64,000 nucleotides of DNA from Zafaria cholistanensis (GCF_008580665.1 NZ_BKDJ01000013.1:28935-92934); one strand, 5' to 3'; positions 53,506-62,414 are shown, numbered from the stretch's first letter. Notes: a model not told the origin generated them from the letters alone. Translations and numbers: made by a program.

Positions 53506-53536
53506 AGTGTCTCCAGTGTTGAAGGGGGCGGCGGAC

Positions 53537-54568
53537 TCAGTAGCCGAGTTCGTTCCAAATGTCGTTCACGGAGCGGCTCTCCTCGGCGATGAAACGCTCG
53601 AAGTCCTCGCCGGTTAGGAACCGGTCCGTCCATTGGTTGCGTTCGATGGCGTCGGCCCATTCGGGGGTTCCCACCACCTCGGTGACGATGGCCTGCAGCT
53701 CCGTCTTCTGTTCTGCGGTGATTCCGGGGGCGGCAACGATGCCGCGCCAGTTGGTCAGTTCGATGTCATAGCCCAGCTCCTTGAGCGTGGGCAGGTCGAT
53801 CGCGTCCACGGGCTCGGGCGCGGAGACGGCCAGCGCCTTGAGGCGGCCGGCCTCGATTTGGTCGGCGAAGTCGACGTAGCCGCTCACGGAAGCCTTGATG
53901 GTGCCTGACATGAGCGAGGTGGCCAGCTCGCCGCCGCCGGAGTAGGCGATGTAGTTGACCGCTGTCGGTTCGATCCCGCTCGCCTGGGCCAGCTGGGTGA
54001 TGATCATCTGGTCCACGCTGCCGAGCGAGCCGCCGCCGAAGGCGAAGGCGCCGGGGTCGCGCTTCCAGGCGGCAACGAGGTCATCGACCGAGTTGTAGGG
54101 GGAGTCGGCCGGGACCACCAGGACGTCGTAGTCCTCTGTGATGCGCGCAATGGGGGTGACGTCCTCGAGCGTGGTTTCCGAGCCGTTAATGTTGATGGCC
54201 CCCAGCATGGTGATGCCCATCAGCATCAGGGTGGTGTTTTCGCCCTCCATGCCAGCGAACTTGGTCAGGCCGATGGTTCCTCCCGCGCCGGGGATGTTGA
54301 CCACCTGGGCGTTGTTCACGATGCCCTGCGCGCGCATGGCCTGCTGGGCCTCGCGGGCGGCGCCGTCCCACCCGCCCCCCGCGCCAGCGGGCGCGATGAG
54401 CGTGAGCTGGCTGCGGGCGTCGTTCCCGGTTCCGCTGGCCGAGGCGTTGGCCGTGGCCAGCGCAACCGCTGCGCTTCCAAGGACCGCGAAAACGGCGAGG
54501 GCAGCCCGCCGGGCCGGGGTGGGACGGACGCGGGTCGGACGGGGTGTGGGCTCCGGATTCGGCTTCAC
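53537..54568 (-). CDS. tctC: TTT substrate-binding protein TctC (second system)
   Basis: A binding protein of about 343 residues. The N-terminus is Pro-rich, then ARRAALAVFAVLGSAAVALA forms a signal anchor cleaved near ANASA; no lipobox Cys is present, unlike the first TctC. The family fold shows LTLIAPAGAGGGWDGAAREAQQAM and NIPGAGGTIGLTKF. The GTG at 54566-54568 has GGAAGGAG upstream; the frame is open to 54643. Divergent from the aconitase gene. Citrate or a related tricarboxylate is the likely ligand. Confidence 0.92.
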   Translation of the reverse strand: MKPNPEPTPRPTRVRPTPARRAALAVFAVLGSAAVALATANASASGTGNDARSQLTLIAPAGAGGGWDGAAREAQQAMRAQGIVNNAQVVNIPGAGGTIGLTKFAGMEGENTTLMLMGITMLGAININGSETTLEDVTPIARITEDYDVLVVPADSPYNSVDDLVAAWKRDPGAFAFGGGSLGSVDQMIITQLAQASGIEPTAVNYIAYSGGGELATSLMSGTIKASVSGYVDFADQIEAGRLKALAVSAPEPVDAIDLPTLKELGYDIELTNWRGIVAAPGITAEQKTELQAIVTEVVGTPEWADAIERNQWTDRFLTGEDFERFIAEESRSVNDIWNELGY

Positions 54569-54652
54569 TGCCGCTCCTTCCGAGGGATGTTTGGCCAAGG
54601 GCTCTTTGGCGGCCGAAGCGTCAACGCATGTGACGGCCGCCACTCACTGTAG

Positions 54653-54673
54653 CCTATAAGCTGTTATCTATAG
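54653..54673. promoter_or_regulatory. CTATAG motif 3, tctC-acn intergenic
   Basis: An imperfect dyad CTATA...TATAG (CCTATAAGCTG then TTATCTATAG) about 85 bases upstream of tctC, similar to the motifs at 50103 and 50881. Confidence 0.45.
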
Positions 54674-54756
54674 ATGTCCACAACGCTGTGTGCCGCGTTA
54701 GGGTCCGCCCCAGCGAGCCCGGGGTCTGGTGCGCAAGGCCCAAAATGAGGTAGGTT

Positions 54757-54772
54757 CTTATAGGTTATAACG
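54757..54772. promoter_or_regulatory. CTATAG-like motif 4, upstream of aconitase
   Basis: CTTATAGGTTATAACG lies about 25 bases before the acn start, containing the dyad TTATA-GG-TTATAA. At this position it would block ribosome or polymerase access. Confidence 0.4.
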
Positions 54773-54795
54773 TGTAACGCTATGAGGGAGGGCCA

Positions 54796-57489
54796 ATGGC
54801 CGCGGGAACCGGAACCACGCGCAGGAACGCCACGATCGAGGTGGAGGGCCGCGCCTTCAGGGTGGCTGACGTGCGCGCCGCCCTCGGCGGCGATTTCGCG
54901 CGCCTGCCCGTGGTGCTGCGGCTGCTCGCCGAGAACACGCTGCGCCGTTCCACGGCCGCAGAAGGGGCCCGGACGGTGCGGAACCTGAGCCGCTGGCTCG
55001 AAGCCCGGACCTCGGAGGAGGAACTGGAGTTCTGGCCCCAGCGCGTGCTGATGCACGACACCACCAGCACCCCGGCCCTGGTCGACATCGCCGGGATGCG
55101 CGATTCCCTCGCGGAGGCCGGCGTCGACCCCTCCGCCCTGAATCCGCTGCTGCGGGTGGACGTGTCCATCGACCATTCCCTCGCCGTGGAGGAATACGGC
55201 CGTCCCGACGCTGCCCCGCGCAACCTGGTCCACGAGTACCGGCGCAACCGGGAGCGCTACCGCTTCCTGAAATGGGCGGCCCACAGCATGGAGACCGTGC
55301 ATATCAACCCGCCCGGCACCGGGATCATGCACACCATCAACCTCGAGCAGCTCGCCACCGTGGTCACCACGGCCGAGGCGGCCGACGGCGGCCTGCCGTG
55401 GGCGGTGCCGGACATGATGATCGGCACCGACAGCCACACCCCCATGATCAACGGCCTCGGCGTGCTGGGCTGGGGAGTCGGGGGGCTGGAAGCTCAGACC
55501 GTCATGTTCGGCCTGCCCACCACCCTGCGCATCCCCGACGTCGTCGGGGTCAGGCTCACCGGCTCGCTGCCCCGCGGAGCAACCGCAACCGACCTGGCCC
55601 TGACCGTGACCCAGCGCCTGCGCGCCCTGGGCGTGGCGGGCGAGTTCGTCGAGTTCTACGGCCCCGGGGTCTCCAGCCTCACCGTTGGCCAGCGCGCCGT
55701 GGTCGCCAACATGGCCCCCGAGTACGGCGCGACCACCGGATACTTCCCCATCGACCACCACGTGCTGGACTACCTGCGCGACACCGGCCGCGACCCGTTC
55801 CAGCGCCAACTCGTCGAGACCTACGCCCGCACCTGCGGGTTCTGGTTCGATCCCGACGCCGAACCCGAATACTCCCGCACCATCACGGTCGACCTCTCCA
55901 CCATCCAGCTGCGCGCCGCCGGCCCGCGCCGCCCGCAGGACCTGCGCGCCCTCGCCGAAATCCCTACCGCGCTGGCCGGGGAGGAGGCTTCCGTCCGCGA
56001 ACCCGCCCGCGACATGCCGGTCTTCCCGGTGGCCCTGGCCGCCATTACCAGCTGCACCAACACCACCGATCCCAAACTGCTCATCGCCGCGGGCCTTCTC
56101 GCCGGCAAGGCACGCACCTTGGGTTTGAGCGTACCGTCCTGGGTGAAGACCTCCCTGGCCCCCGGCTCACCTGCCGCGGCCAGCTACCTCAAGCGCTCCG
56201 GCCTGCTGGAGGACCTTGGGGAGGTCGGGTTCGACATCGTCGGCTTCGGCTGCACCACCTGCATCGGCAACCCCGGCCCGCTGTCCGACCCGATCAAGAA
56301 GAACCTCGACGCCGGTCGCATCCGCCCGGTCGCGATCCTCTCCGGCAACCGCAACTTCCCCGGCCGCGTGCACCCCGACCTGGATTTGGGCTTCATCATG
56401 TCCCCGCCCCTGGTGGTCGCCTATGCCCTGGTCGGGCGCGCGGACATCGACCTGGCCACCCACAACTTCCGTGCCGGTACCCCCGCCGGGGCGGCACCTG
56501 TGACCCTCGAGGACCTGCTGCCCACGCAGGCCGAGATCGACGAGGCCTGGGCCGCAGGCCAGGACCCGGCCGACTTTGCCCGGGACTTCTCCGTCGCCGT
56601 GCGCAACCCGATGTGGTCCCGGCTCGAGGCCCCCGACACGCCCCGGTTCCCCTGGGACCCGGACTCCACGATGCTGCGCCGCCCGCCCTTCGCCTCCGCG
56701 TCCCAAGGCAGCCAGTTGGGCCGCTACACCGCCCATCCCCTGCTGGTGCTCGGCGACGACATCACCACCGACCACATCTCCCCGGCCAGCGCCATCCCGG
56801 CGAACAGCCTGGTCGCCGACTTCCTGGTGGAGCGCGGGGAGAACCGGGATGACCTCAACGTCTTCGCCTCCCGCCGCGGGAACTGGGAGACCATGCTGCG
56901 GGGCGGGTTCCACAACAGGACCGTCGACAACCGCCTCGGTGCCGGGATCCCCGGCGGGCTGCCGGTCGCCCACACTGTCCACGCCCCCAGCGGCGAGGTC
57001 ATGCCCCTGTGGGAGGCCGCCGAACGCTACCGCGCGGACGGTGACTCGGTGGTCATCATCGCCGGTGAGCGCTTTGGCACCGGATCCTCGCGCGACTGGG
57101 CCGCCAAGGTCCAGCGCCTGCTCGGCGTGCGCGCCGTGCTCGCCGGCAGCTTCGAGCGGATCCACCGCTCCAACCTCATCGGCATGGGCGTCCTGCCGCT
57201 GATCGCCCCCGAAGAGGTCCGCGCCCGGCTCCAGGGCCTGCGACCCGGGGACACCATCGAGATCGACGCGCCCGCGGACACCCTCGCCCCGCGCGCCGGC
57301 GTCGCCGTCGTGTTGCGCGCCGCCGGCGGCGGCACCGAAGAATTCACCGCCCGCGCCGCCGTCGAAACCGAACTGGACGTTGAACTGCTGCACGCCGGGG
57401 GCGTCATCCCCTCCCTGCTGCGCAGCACCATCGAACAGCACCGCGCCGCCGACCAGGGCAGCACGATTGAAGCCGCGCGCCAGCGCTGA
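54796..57489 (+). CDS. acnA: Aconitate hydratase (AcnA/IRP type)
   Basis: An 897-residue aconitase that isomerises citrate to isocitrate through a [4Fe-4S] cluster. Cluster cysteines are C420 (TSCTNTTDP), C486 and C489 (GFGCTTCIGNPGPL). TDSHTPMINGLGVLGWGVGG and the C-terminal swivel domain (GERFGTGSSRDWAAKVQRLLGVRAVLAGSFERIHRSNLIGMGVLPL) are complete. GAGGGAGGG precedes the ATG. The position opposite a TTT operon and before icd suggests a dedicated, inducible copy; the 2-methyl-cis-aconitate hydratase AcnD is an alternative, but no prp genes are seen. Confidence 0.93.
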   Translation: MAAGTGTTRRNATIEVEGRAFRVADVRAALGGDFARLPVVLRLLAENTLRRSTAAEGARTVRNLSRWLEARTSEEELEFWPQRVLMHDTTSTPALVDIAGMRDSLAEAGVDPSALNPLLRVDVSIDHSLAVEEYGRPDAAPRNLVHEYRRNRERYRFLKWAAHSMETVHINPPGTGIMHTINLEQLATVVTTAEAADGGLPWAVPDMMIGTDSHTPMINGLGVLGWGVGGLEAQTVMFGLPTTLRIPDVVGVRLTGSLPRGATATDLALTVTQRLRALGVAGEFVEFYGPGVSSLTVGQRAVVANMAPEYGATTGYFPIDHHVLDYLRDTGRDPFQRQLVETYARTCGFWFDPDAEPEYSRTITVDLSTIQLRAAGPRRPQDLRALAEIPTALAGEEASVREPARDMPVFPVALAAITSCTNTTDPKLLIAAGLLAGKARTLGLSVPSWVKTSLAPGSPAAASYLKRSGLLEDLGEVGFDIVGFGCTTCIGNPGPLSDPIKKNLDAGRIRPVAILSGNRNFPGRVHPDLDLGFIMSPPLVVAYALVGRADIDLATHNFRAGTPAGAAPVTLEDLLPTQAEIDEAWAAGQDPADFARDFSVAVRNPMWSRLEAPDTPRFPWDPDSTMLRRPPFASASQGSQLGRYTAHPLLVLGDDITTDHISPASAIPANSLVADFLVERGENRDDLNVFASRRGNWETMLRGGFHNRTVDNRLGAGIPGGLPVAHTVHAPSGEVMPLWEAAERYRADGDSVVIIAGERFGTGSSRDWAAKVQRLLGVRAVLAGSFERIHRSNLIGMGVLPLIAPEEVRARLQGLRPGDTIEIDAPADTLAPRAGVAVVLRAAGGGTEEFTARAAVETELDVELLHAGGVIPSLLRSTIEQHRAADQGSTIEAARQR

Positions 57490-57503
57490 ACGGAGAAGGA
57501 CTT

Positions 57504-58739
57504 ATGGACAAGATCACTGTGAATGGGCCGATCGTCGAACTCGACGGCGACGAAATGGCCCGCACCATGTGGACGCTGGTGCGGGACCGGCTGATCCTGC
57601 CGCACGTGGACGCGTCCATCCTGCGCTTCGACCTGTCCCTGCCCAACCGGGAACGGACCGGGGACCGGGTCACCTTCGAGGCAGCCGAGGCTGTCGCCGA
57701 GCACCGGGTGGGCGTGAAGTGCTCCACCATCACCCCCGATGCCGCGCGGGCCGCGGAGTACGGGCTCAGCAGGCTTTGGCCCTCACCGAACGGCACGGTG
57801 CGCAACGTGCTCAACGGAGTGCTCTTTCGCGAGCCGATCATCATTGACTCCGTGCCCCGGCTGGTGCCCGGCTGGCGCCGTCCGATCGTGATCGGCCGTC
57901 ACGCCCACGCGGACCAGTACAAGTCGGTTAACTTCGCCGTTCCCGGCGCCGGCAAGCTCACGCTGACCTACACACCCGACGACGGCTCGCCGGCGACCAG
58001 TCACGAGGTCACCTCCTTCCCGGCCGGCGGAGGGGTGGCGATGGGCATGTACAACTACACCGACTCCATTCGGGATTTTGCCCGCGCCTGCTTCTCCTAC
58101 GGGCTACGCCGCCGTTTCCCGGTGTACCTGTCCACGAAGAACACCGTGCTGAAGGCCTACGACGGGCAGTTCAAGGACGTCTTTGATGCCGTCTACGCCG
58201 AGGAGTTCCGTGACGGCTTCGAGACGGTGGGGATCGGTTACGAGCACCGGCTGATCGATGACATGGTCGCCTCCGCCCTCAAGTGGGAGGGCGGCTACGT
58301 ATGGGCCTGCAAGAACTACGACGGCGACGTGCAATCGGACATCGTCGCCCAAGGCTTCGGGTCCCCGGGGCTGATGACCTCCGTCCTCACCACGCCCGAC
58401 GGCGACACGCAGCTCACCGAGGCGGCGCACGGCACGATCGCCCGCCACCACCGCCGCCGGCAGGCAGGAGAAGTGACCTCGACCAACCCCATTGCCACCA
58501 TCTACGCCTGGACCCGAGCACTGGCCCACCGGGCGCGACTGGACGGCAATGACGCCCTGGCCCGGTTCGCCGCCGGCTTGGAACGGGCCACCACGGAAAC
58601 GGTCGAGCGGGGAACCATGACCGACGACCTGGCTGCACTGTCCACCCCGGGAGCCGGCGGCGTGAGCACTGAGGACTTCATCGACGCGGTGACGGCGTCT
58701 GTGGCCGCTTCCGTGAGCGCGGCCGGGCAGGACGGGTAG
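57504..58739 (+). CDS. icd: NADP-dependent isocitrate dehydrogenase, homodimeric type
   Basis: A 411-residue type II isocitrate dehydrogenase. It begins ITVNGPIVELDGDEMARTMW; SPNGTVRNVLNG is the substrate-binding Ser/Asn loop, and EAAHGTIARHHRRRQAGE with TSTNPIATIYAWTRAL is the NADP-specific region. The ATG lies 14 bases after acn with AGAAGGA upstream. With acn it converts citrate to 2-oxoglutarate, CO2 and NADPH. The usual Corynebacteriales enzyme is monomeric, so this dimeric type fits Micrococcales or a transferred copy. Confidence 0.95.
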   Translation: MDKITVNGPIVELDGDEMARTMWTLVRDRLILPHVDASILRFDLSLPNRERTGDRVTFEAAEAVAEHRVGVKCSTITPDAARAAEYGLSRLWPSPNGTVRNVLNGVLFREPIIIDSVPRLVPGWRRPIVIGRHAHADQYKSVNFAVPGAGKLTLTYTPDDGSPATSHEVTSFPAGGGVAMGMYNYTDSIRDFARACFSYGLRRRFPVYLSTKNTVLKAYDGQFKDVFDAVYAEEFRDGFETVGIGYEHRLIDDMVASALKWEGGYVWACKNYDGDVQSDIVAQGFGSPGLMTSVLTTPDGDTQLTEAAHGTIARHHRRRQAGEVTSTNPIATIYAWTRALAHRARLDGNDALARFAAGLERATTETVERGTMTDDLAALSTPGAGGVSTEDFIDAVTASVAASVSAAGQDG

Positions 58740-58750
58740 ACCACCCGGAC

Positions 58751-58885
58751 TTACTGCTCCGCCAGGCCCGGGATCCCGGCGGCCTGGGCGGTAGCCCGGT
58801 AAGCCCCGACCAAGTCATCGAGGCTGGAGTGGGCGTTCAATCCGCTGGGATTGGGAGCGACGTGCAGTTCGGTGCCCGGCCACGA
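58751..58885 (-). pseudogene. C-terminal fragment of a Mug/uracil-DNA glycosylase family gene
   Basis: The minus-strand frame WPGTELHVAPNPSGLNAH continues with SSLDDLVGAYRATAQAAGIP and ends in a stop. NPSGLNAH is the C-terminal motif of mismatch-specific glycosylases (Mug/TDG). The upstream 120 or so residues are missing, so this is a remnant convergent with icd. The rest of 58740-59060 holds no gene I can support. Confidence 0.72.
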
Positions 58886-59060
58886 CGAGGATTGAGGGCC
58901 GGGTCGGATCCTTCCCTCTGGCCCAAACCCGCAAGGCTCACGAGGCACTGCATTCACACACCGCTCAAGGCACGCTCCTGCTCATCCCATAACCAGACCA
59001 ACCAAGGGACCAAAACACGGATCGTTACAAAGGCACCCGCTTACCCGTCCATCCGCGATC

Positions 59061-59276
59061 TTGTCACCTCCCGCCCAGCAACTGGCCGACTTGCAGGCGC
59101 AGGTCGAGGACGCCGAACGCGCCGACGTGCAGCTCTACGCCGCCGCCCAGCGCAACGGCTGGTCCCTCGAGGAACTGCGCAAACTCGGCATCACCGACCC
59201 CGCCAAGCGCACCCGCGTCCGCAAGCGCACCGCCGCCAGGAACGCCGATCAGGAACCGCAGGAAACCTCCCTCTAA
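59061..59276 (+). CDS. Small hypothetical protein, possibly a truncated gene
   Basis: A 71-codon frame: LADLQAQVEDAERADVQLYAAAQRNGWSLEELRKLGI forms two helices resembling a helix-turn-helix or a coiled coil, followed by a basic KRTRVRKRTAARN and an acidic tail. Only a TTG start is available and no ribosome site is evident, so it may be the tail of a larger, disrupted gene of a mobile element. It is followed by a strong terminator. Confidence 0.42.
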   Translation: MSPPAQQLADLQAQVEDAERADVQLYAAAQRNGWSLEELRKLGITDPAKRTRVRKRTAARNADQEPQETSL

Positions 59277-59285
59277 CCGGGCATA

Positions 59286-59322
59286 AAAGGGCGTCGAACG
59301 CGTTGCGTTCGACGCCCTTTCT
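59286..59322 (+). terminator. Strong bidirectional terminator
   Basis: AAAGGGCGTCGAACGC pairs perfectly with GCGTTCGACGCCCTTT around a 3-base loop, with flanking A and T tracts, ten bases after the small gene. Confidence 0.92.
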
Positions 59323-59357
59323 CACCTGGTTCAGGGTGCTTGCCCCGTGCCTACAGG

Positions 59358-59403
59358 TGCACGGCAAAAGCCCGCCCGCTCCGCTGTTTTCCTGCACACA
59401 TGA
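59358..59403. repeat. 46-bp dispersed repeat, copy B
   Basis: Partner of 17438-17483 (38 of 46 identical by eye). Starts TGCACGGCAAAAGCCCGCC. Lies between the terminator at 59286 and the long inverted repeat at 59473. Confidence 0.55.
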
Positions 59404-59472
59404 ACACCGAGACCCAACCGACCGCCCGCAGGCCGCCGCTAGGCCCCCACCCGCCCCCATCTCGCCACACAC

Positions 59473-59534
59473 GGGCCTGTCCTGTGAATCATTGCAGCTA
59501 GGACGATGGCGGCGATGATTCACAGGACAGGCCC
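59473..59534. repeat. Perfect 20-bp inverted repeat with 22-bp spacer
   Basis: GGGCCTGTCCTGTGAATCAT and its exact complement flank TTGC...GGCG. It lies downstream of the alanine symporter gene and could end its transcript, but no T run is present on either strand. The GGCCTGTCCTGTGAA core also resembles ends of actinobacterial insertion sequences, so it may be a residual IS end pair. Confidence 0.75.
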
Positions 59535-59601
59535 TACCACGTTGGGCAACGGGCTGAAGCGCGACGGCGTTCCTTTTTGGCGTGACCTCCTTTGGCGAAG
59601 G

Positions 59602-61092
59602 TCAATGCCGGCCGGCCGTTTCGGGAACCGGGGATGGCGTTTGGGACGATTCCCAGAATGTCGCGCCCTTGATGCCTGCGGCTGCGGGGTCGAAGACTGG
59701 ATCAAGTCCTTGCTTCTTTTGTCGTTCGTAGTCCCGCAGGGCGCGCACTGCCGTGGGGCAGAGCAGGGCGATCGCCACCATATTGAACCAGGCGATGAGG
59801 CCGTAACCGATGTCGCCCAGCGCCCAGACATTTTCGGTTGACAGCATCGTGCCCACGTAGACGGACAAAAGCACGACGGTTTTCACGACACGCGGCAGAA
59901 ACCCTCGAGAGCTCCCCGTGAGGTAGACAACGTTCGTTACCCCGTAATAGAAGTAAGCCAGGATCGAGGTGAAAGCGAAGAAGAAGATCGCGATTGCCAC
60001 AATCCCCGCCCCGATGCCCATTCCGGGCATAACAGAATCGACCGCGATCTGGGTAAACTCTGCGCCAGGCTCCACGCCCGGCAGATTCTCGACCAAGGGG
60101 ACCCGGCCCTCGGGCAGTACGTTGTAGGCCCCGGTCGAGAGAATCATGACACCGGTGGCAGTGCAGACCATGACCGTGTCGATGTAGACGGAGAACGACT
60201 GGACCAGCCCCTGCTTCACAGGATGGGACACCGAGGCCGACGCCGCCGCAAAAGCACCCTCACCGACACCTGCGACGTTCGAATACAGGGAACGTTTGAC
60301 TCCCCAGGCAACTGCTGCGCCAATCATCCCCCCAAAAACGGCGTGAGTACCGAAGGCCGAGCCAAGAACAAGTTGGATGACGCCGGGGATCTGCTGGAAA
60401 TTAAAGATCAGAACCACTACCGCGAGAAGGATGTAGAGGGCCGCCATGGCGGGAACGACTTTCTCCGAGAAGGCAGCGATGCGTTGTGTTCCGCCAAAGA
60501 CGACGAGACCGGCCAGAAGCACCAGTAGGAGGCCCGAAATCCATGTCGGAATACCGAAAGCAGTATCCAGTGAGGTCACGATGGTAGACGACTGGACGCC
60601 GGGAATCAGCAGCGAATAGCAAAGTACGGCGACGACAGCGACGGTGCAGGCGAGCCACTTGAGGCCAAGGCCCTTTTCGATGTACCAGGGAATGCCCCCT
60701 CGGTATTCGCCGTCCGACTTGACCTTGTAAATCTGCCCGAGAGTCGCCTCGATGAAGGCGCTGGAGGCGGTGAGGATGGCGGTGGCGATCATCCAGAAAA
60801 GGGCACCGGGTCCACCGAAGGCAATGGCCGTGGCCACGCCCGCGATATTGCCCACGCCTACCCGTCCGCCCAAAGCCATTGTGAAGGCCTGGAAAGATGA
60901 GGTGCCGGTGTCCGATTCGACCCGCCCGAAAAGACACTTGATCATGCCGGGAAGGTGCCGCACTTGCACCGCCCGGGTGGCGATCGTATAGGCGAAACCG
61001 CTGATGAGGGTGATGTAGACCAGAGGGTTCCAGATGGCGTCGTAAATATTGGTGAGAATTTCCAAGGGATGGGTCTCCAAGCGGCGTTTCAT
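59602..61092 (-). CDS. Alanine or glycine:cation symporter (AGCS family)
   Basis: A 496-residue sodium:amino acid symporter. ALGGRVGVGNIAGVATAIAFGGPGALFWM and the later AWGVKRSLYSNVAGVGEGAFAAASA match the AGCS signature regions; about eleven helices. I use ATG 61090-61092; the upstream frame to 61218 is basic and unlike the family. Substrates of the family are alanine, glycine or serine. Base composition is lower in GC than neighbours, which suggests separate acquisition. Confidence 0.93.
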   Translation of the reverse strand: MKRRLETHPLEILTNIYDAIWNPLVYITLISGFAYTIATRAVQVRHLPGMIKCLFGRVESDTGTSSFQAFTMALGGRVGVGNIAGVATAIAFGGPGALFWMIATAILTASSAFIEATLGQIYKVKSDGEYRGGIPWYIEKGLGLKWLACTVAVVAVLCYSLLIPGVQSSTIVTSLDTAFGIPTWISGLLLVLLAGLVVFGGTQRIAAFSEKVVPAMAALYILLAVVVLIFNFQQIPGVIQLVLGSAFGTHAVFGGMIGAAVAWGVKRSLYSNVAGVGEGAFAAASASVSHPVKQGLVQSFSVYIDTVMVCTATGVMILSTGAYNVLPEGRVPLVENLPGVEPGAEFTQIAVDSVMPGMGIGAGIVAIAIFFFAFTSILAYFYYGVTNVVYLTGSSRGFLPRVVKTVVLLSVYVGTMLSTENVWALGDIGYGLIAWFNMVAIALLCPTAVRALRDYERQKKQGLDPVFDPAAAGIKGATFWESSQTPSPVPETAGRH

Positions 61093-61618
61093 GCGCCGAC
61101 AGGAGTGGCGCACTCCCGTGGTGCATACTTTCCGGGTGTCTTCGCGCCGGTCGCGGTCACGGCCAAAAGAGAACAATCGCTCTTCCAGTTGCCAGATTGT
61201 CAGGCAATAAGGGCTCAAAACAAGCTAACCATGTGATCCCCGTCATGTCCAGCATTCGGCGCTTTTGGGCTAAGTAGCCACGCCTCTCCAACCCGGGCAC
61301 TCAAGCCGTCATCCATTGAAGGCAAGTCATCCGCGACCTGACTGACCTTTGGCCGCTGCCTTAGTTGATGCGCTGGATAAGGGGCATATCTCTTGTACGG
61401 TGCTTCAACGCGCAGCGCCCTACTTGCGGAGGATGCTCCGGGGAGCAGGATGAAAGCGTCGAGGAGCGGCCGATCAGAGAAAGAGGTTGGAATCCCTGAT
61501 CGGCCGCCTCCCGTCCCGCTGGATCGGTTCAGATCCAACGGGTTTTGGGTGCCGCCGCAGCGCCATTGATGCGCCGGCCTCCCTTGTGCTGCGAAGGATG
61601 CGCAGCACAAGGGAATCC
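61093..61618. other. Intergenic region with two perfect hairpins
   Basis: No gene is supported. A 12-bp inverted repeat (GCGGCCGATCAG with CTGATCGGCCGC, 18-base loop) sits at 61466-61507. A 13-bp repeat (CCCTTGTGCTGCG with CGCAGCACAAGGG, 7-base loop) at 61581-61613 directly follows the biotin-domain fragment and probably ends its transcript, although a T run is missing. Confidence 0.6.
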
Positions 61619-61897
61619 TTATGACTCCGCCTTGATTTCCACCAGCAGGCCTCCGCCCTGGACTTGGGCGGTGCCGGTGATGGCGACGCGGGAGACGGTG
61701 CCGGCGACGGGAGTGGTGATGCCGGCCTCCATCTTCATGGCCTCGATGGTCGCGATCGTTCCGCCGGCCTCGACACGGTCCCCGGCCTTGACGGTGGCGG
61801 TGACCGCCCCGACGAAGGGCGCGGCGACGTGGCCGGGGTTGGACGCGTCAGCCTTTTCAGCCGACTTCACGGTGGATTCGACGTTGCGGTCCCTCAC
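61619..61897 (-). pseudogene. Pyruvate carboxylase C-terminal biotin domain fragment
   Basis: A 92-residue frame from a GTG reads VRDRNVESTVKSAEKADASNPGHVAAPF and then the biotinyl motif IATIEAMKMEAGITTPVAGTV. The leading sequence is the linker that precedes the biotin domain of actinobacterial pyruvate carboxylase, so this is the end of a pyc gene whose body is gone; an in-frame stop lies 24 bases before the GTG. It might still be expressed as a stand-alone biotin carrier, since the Lys motif is intact. Confidence 0.75.
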
Positions 61898-61918
61898 CGT
61901 AATGGCGCTTAGCGCTTG

Positions 61919-62218
61919 TCATGAAGCGGGGTCCTCGGCGGCGTCGGTTGCCCCAATGGTTCCGTGCCCGTCTGGAGCTGGATTCAATGGGGACTCAGCT
62001 ACCGCAGCCAGTTCATCGACAAATACGAGTTCCCGAAGGCCCAGGTCCAAATCGACGATCCATAAAACCTTGTGTTCGCGGTGGGTCTGATCGATGCGGA
62101 CTGTGCGGCGCGTTCCGTTGAGCCACCAGAGTTCGGCAAGTCTTCCTTCGAGTTTCCACAGGAGTGGGAAACCACGGTATTCACAGGAGAGCTGTTCTTC
62201 GCGGGAAAGTGCATCCAT
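61919..62218 (-). CDS. Hypothetical protein
   Basis: A frame of about 99 residues from ATG 62216-62218, preceding the biotin-domain fragment in the same frame and separated from it by one TGA. It begins MDALSREEQLSCEYRGFPLL and has LAELWWLNGTRRTVRIDQ and VLWIVDLDLGLRELVFVDE, a beta-rich pattern with a low-complexity acidic tail. I do not recognise the family. No strong ribosome site is seen. Confidence 0.45.
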   Translation of the reverse strand: MDALSREEQLSCEYRGFPLLWKLEGRLAELWWLNGTRRTVRIDQTHREHKVLWIVDLDLGLRELVFVDELAAVAESPLNPAPDGHGTIGATDAAEDPAS

Positions 62219-62414
62219 GAGTGGGCCTCGCACTGAAAGTTGGGGGTAGGTGGCTTCTGCCCGGGCATGGAGCTGCTTCGATGCCTTGCACGTTCCTGAG
62301 GAGGAGAGCTTTGAGAGCGCCCAGCGGCCAGCAACCGGGCGGGTGAGAACTCGTTGTAGGCACGCAAGGCGGTAGCGGGAGCCTGCCCACGGCAGGCTCC
62401 CGCTCGCAACGCTG

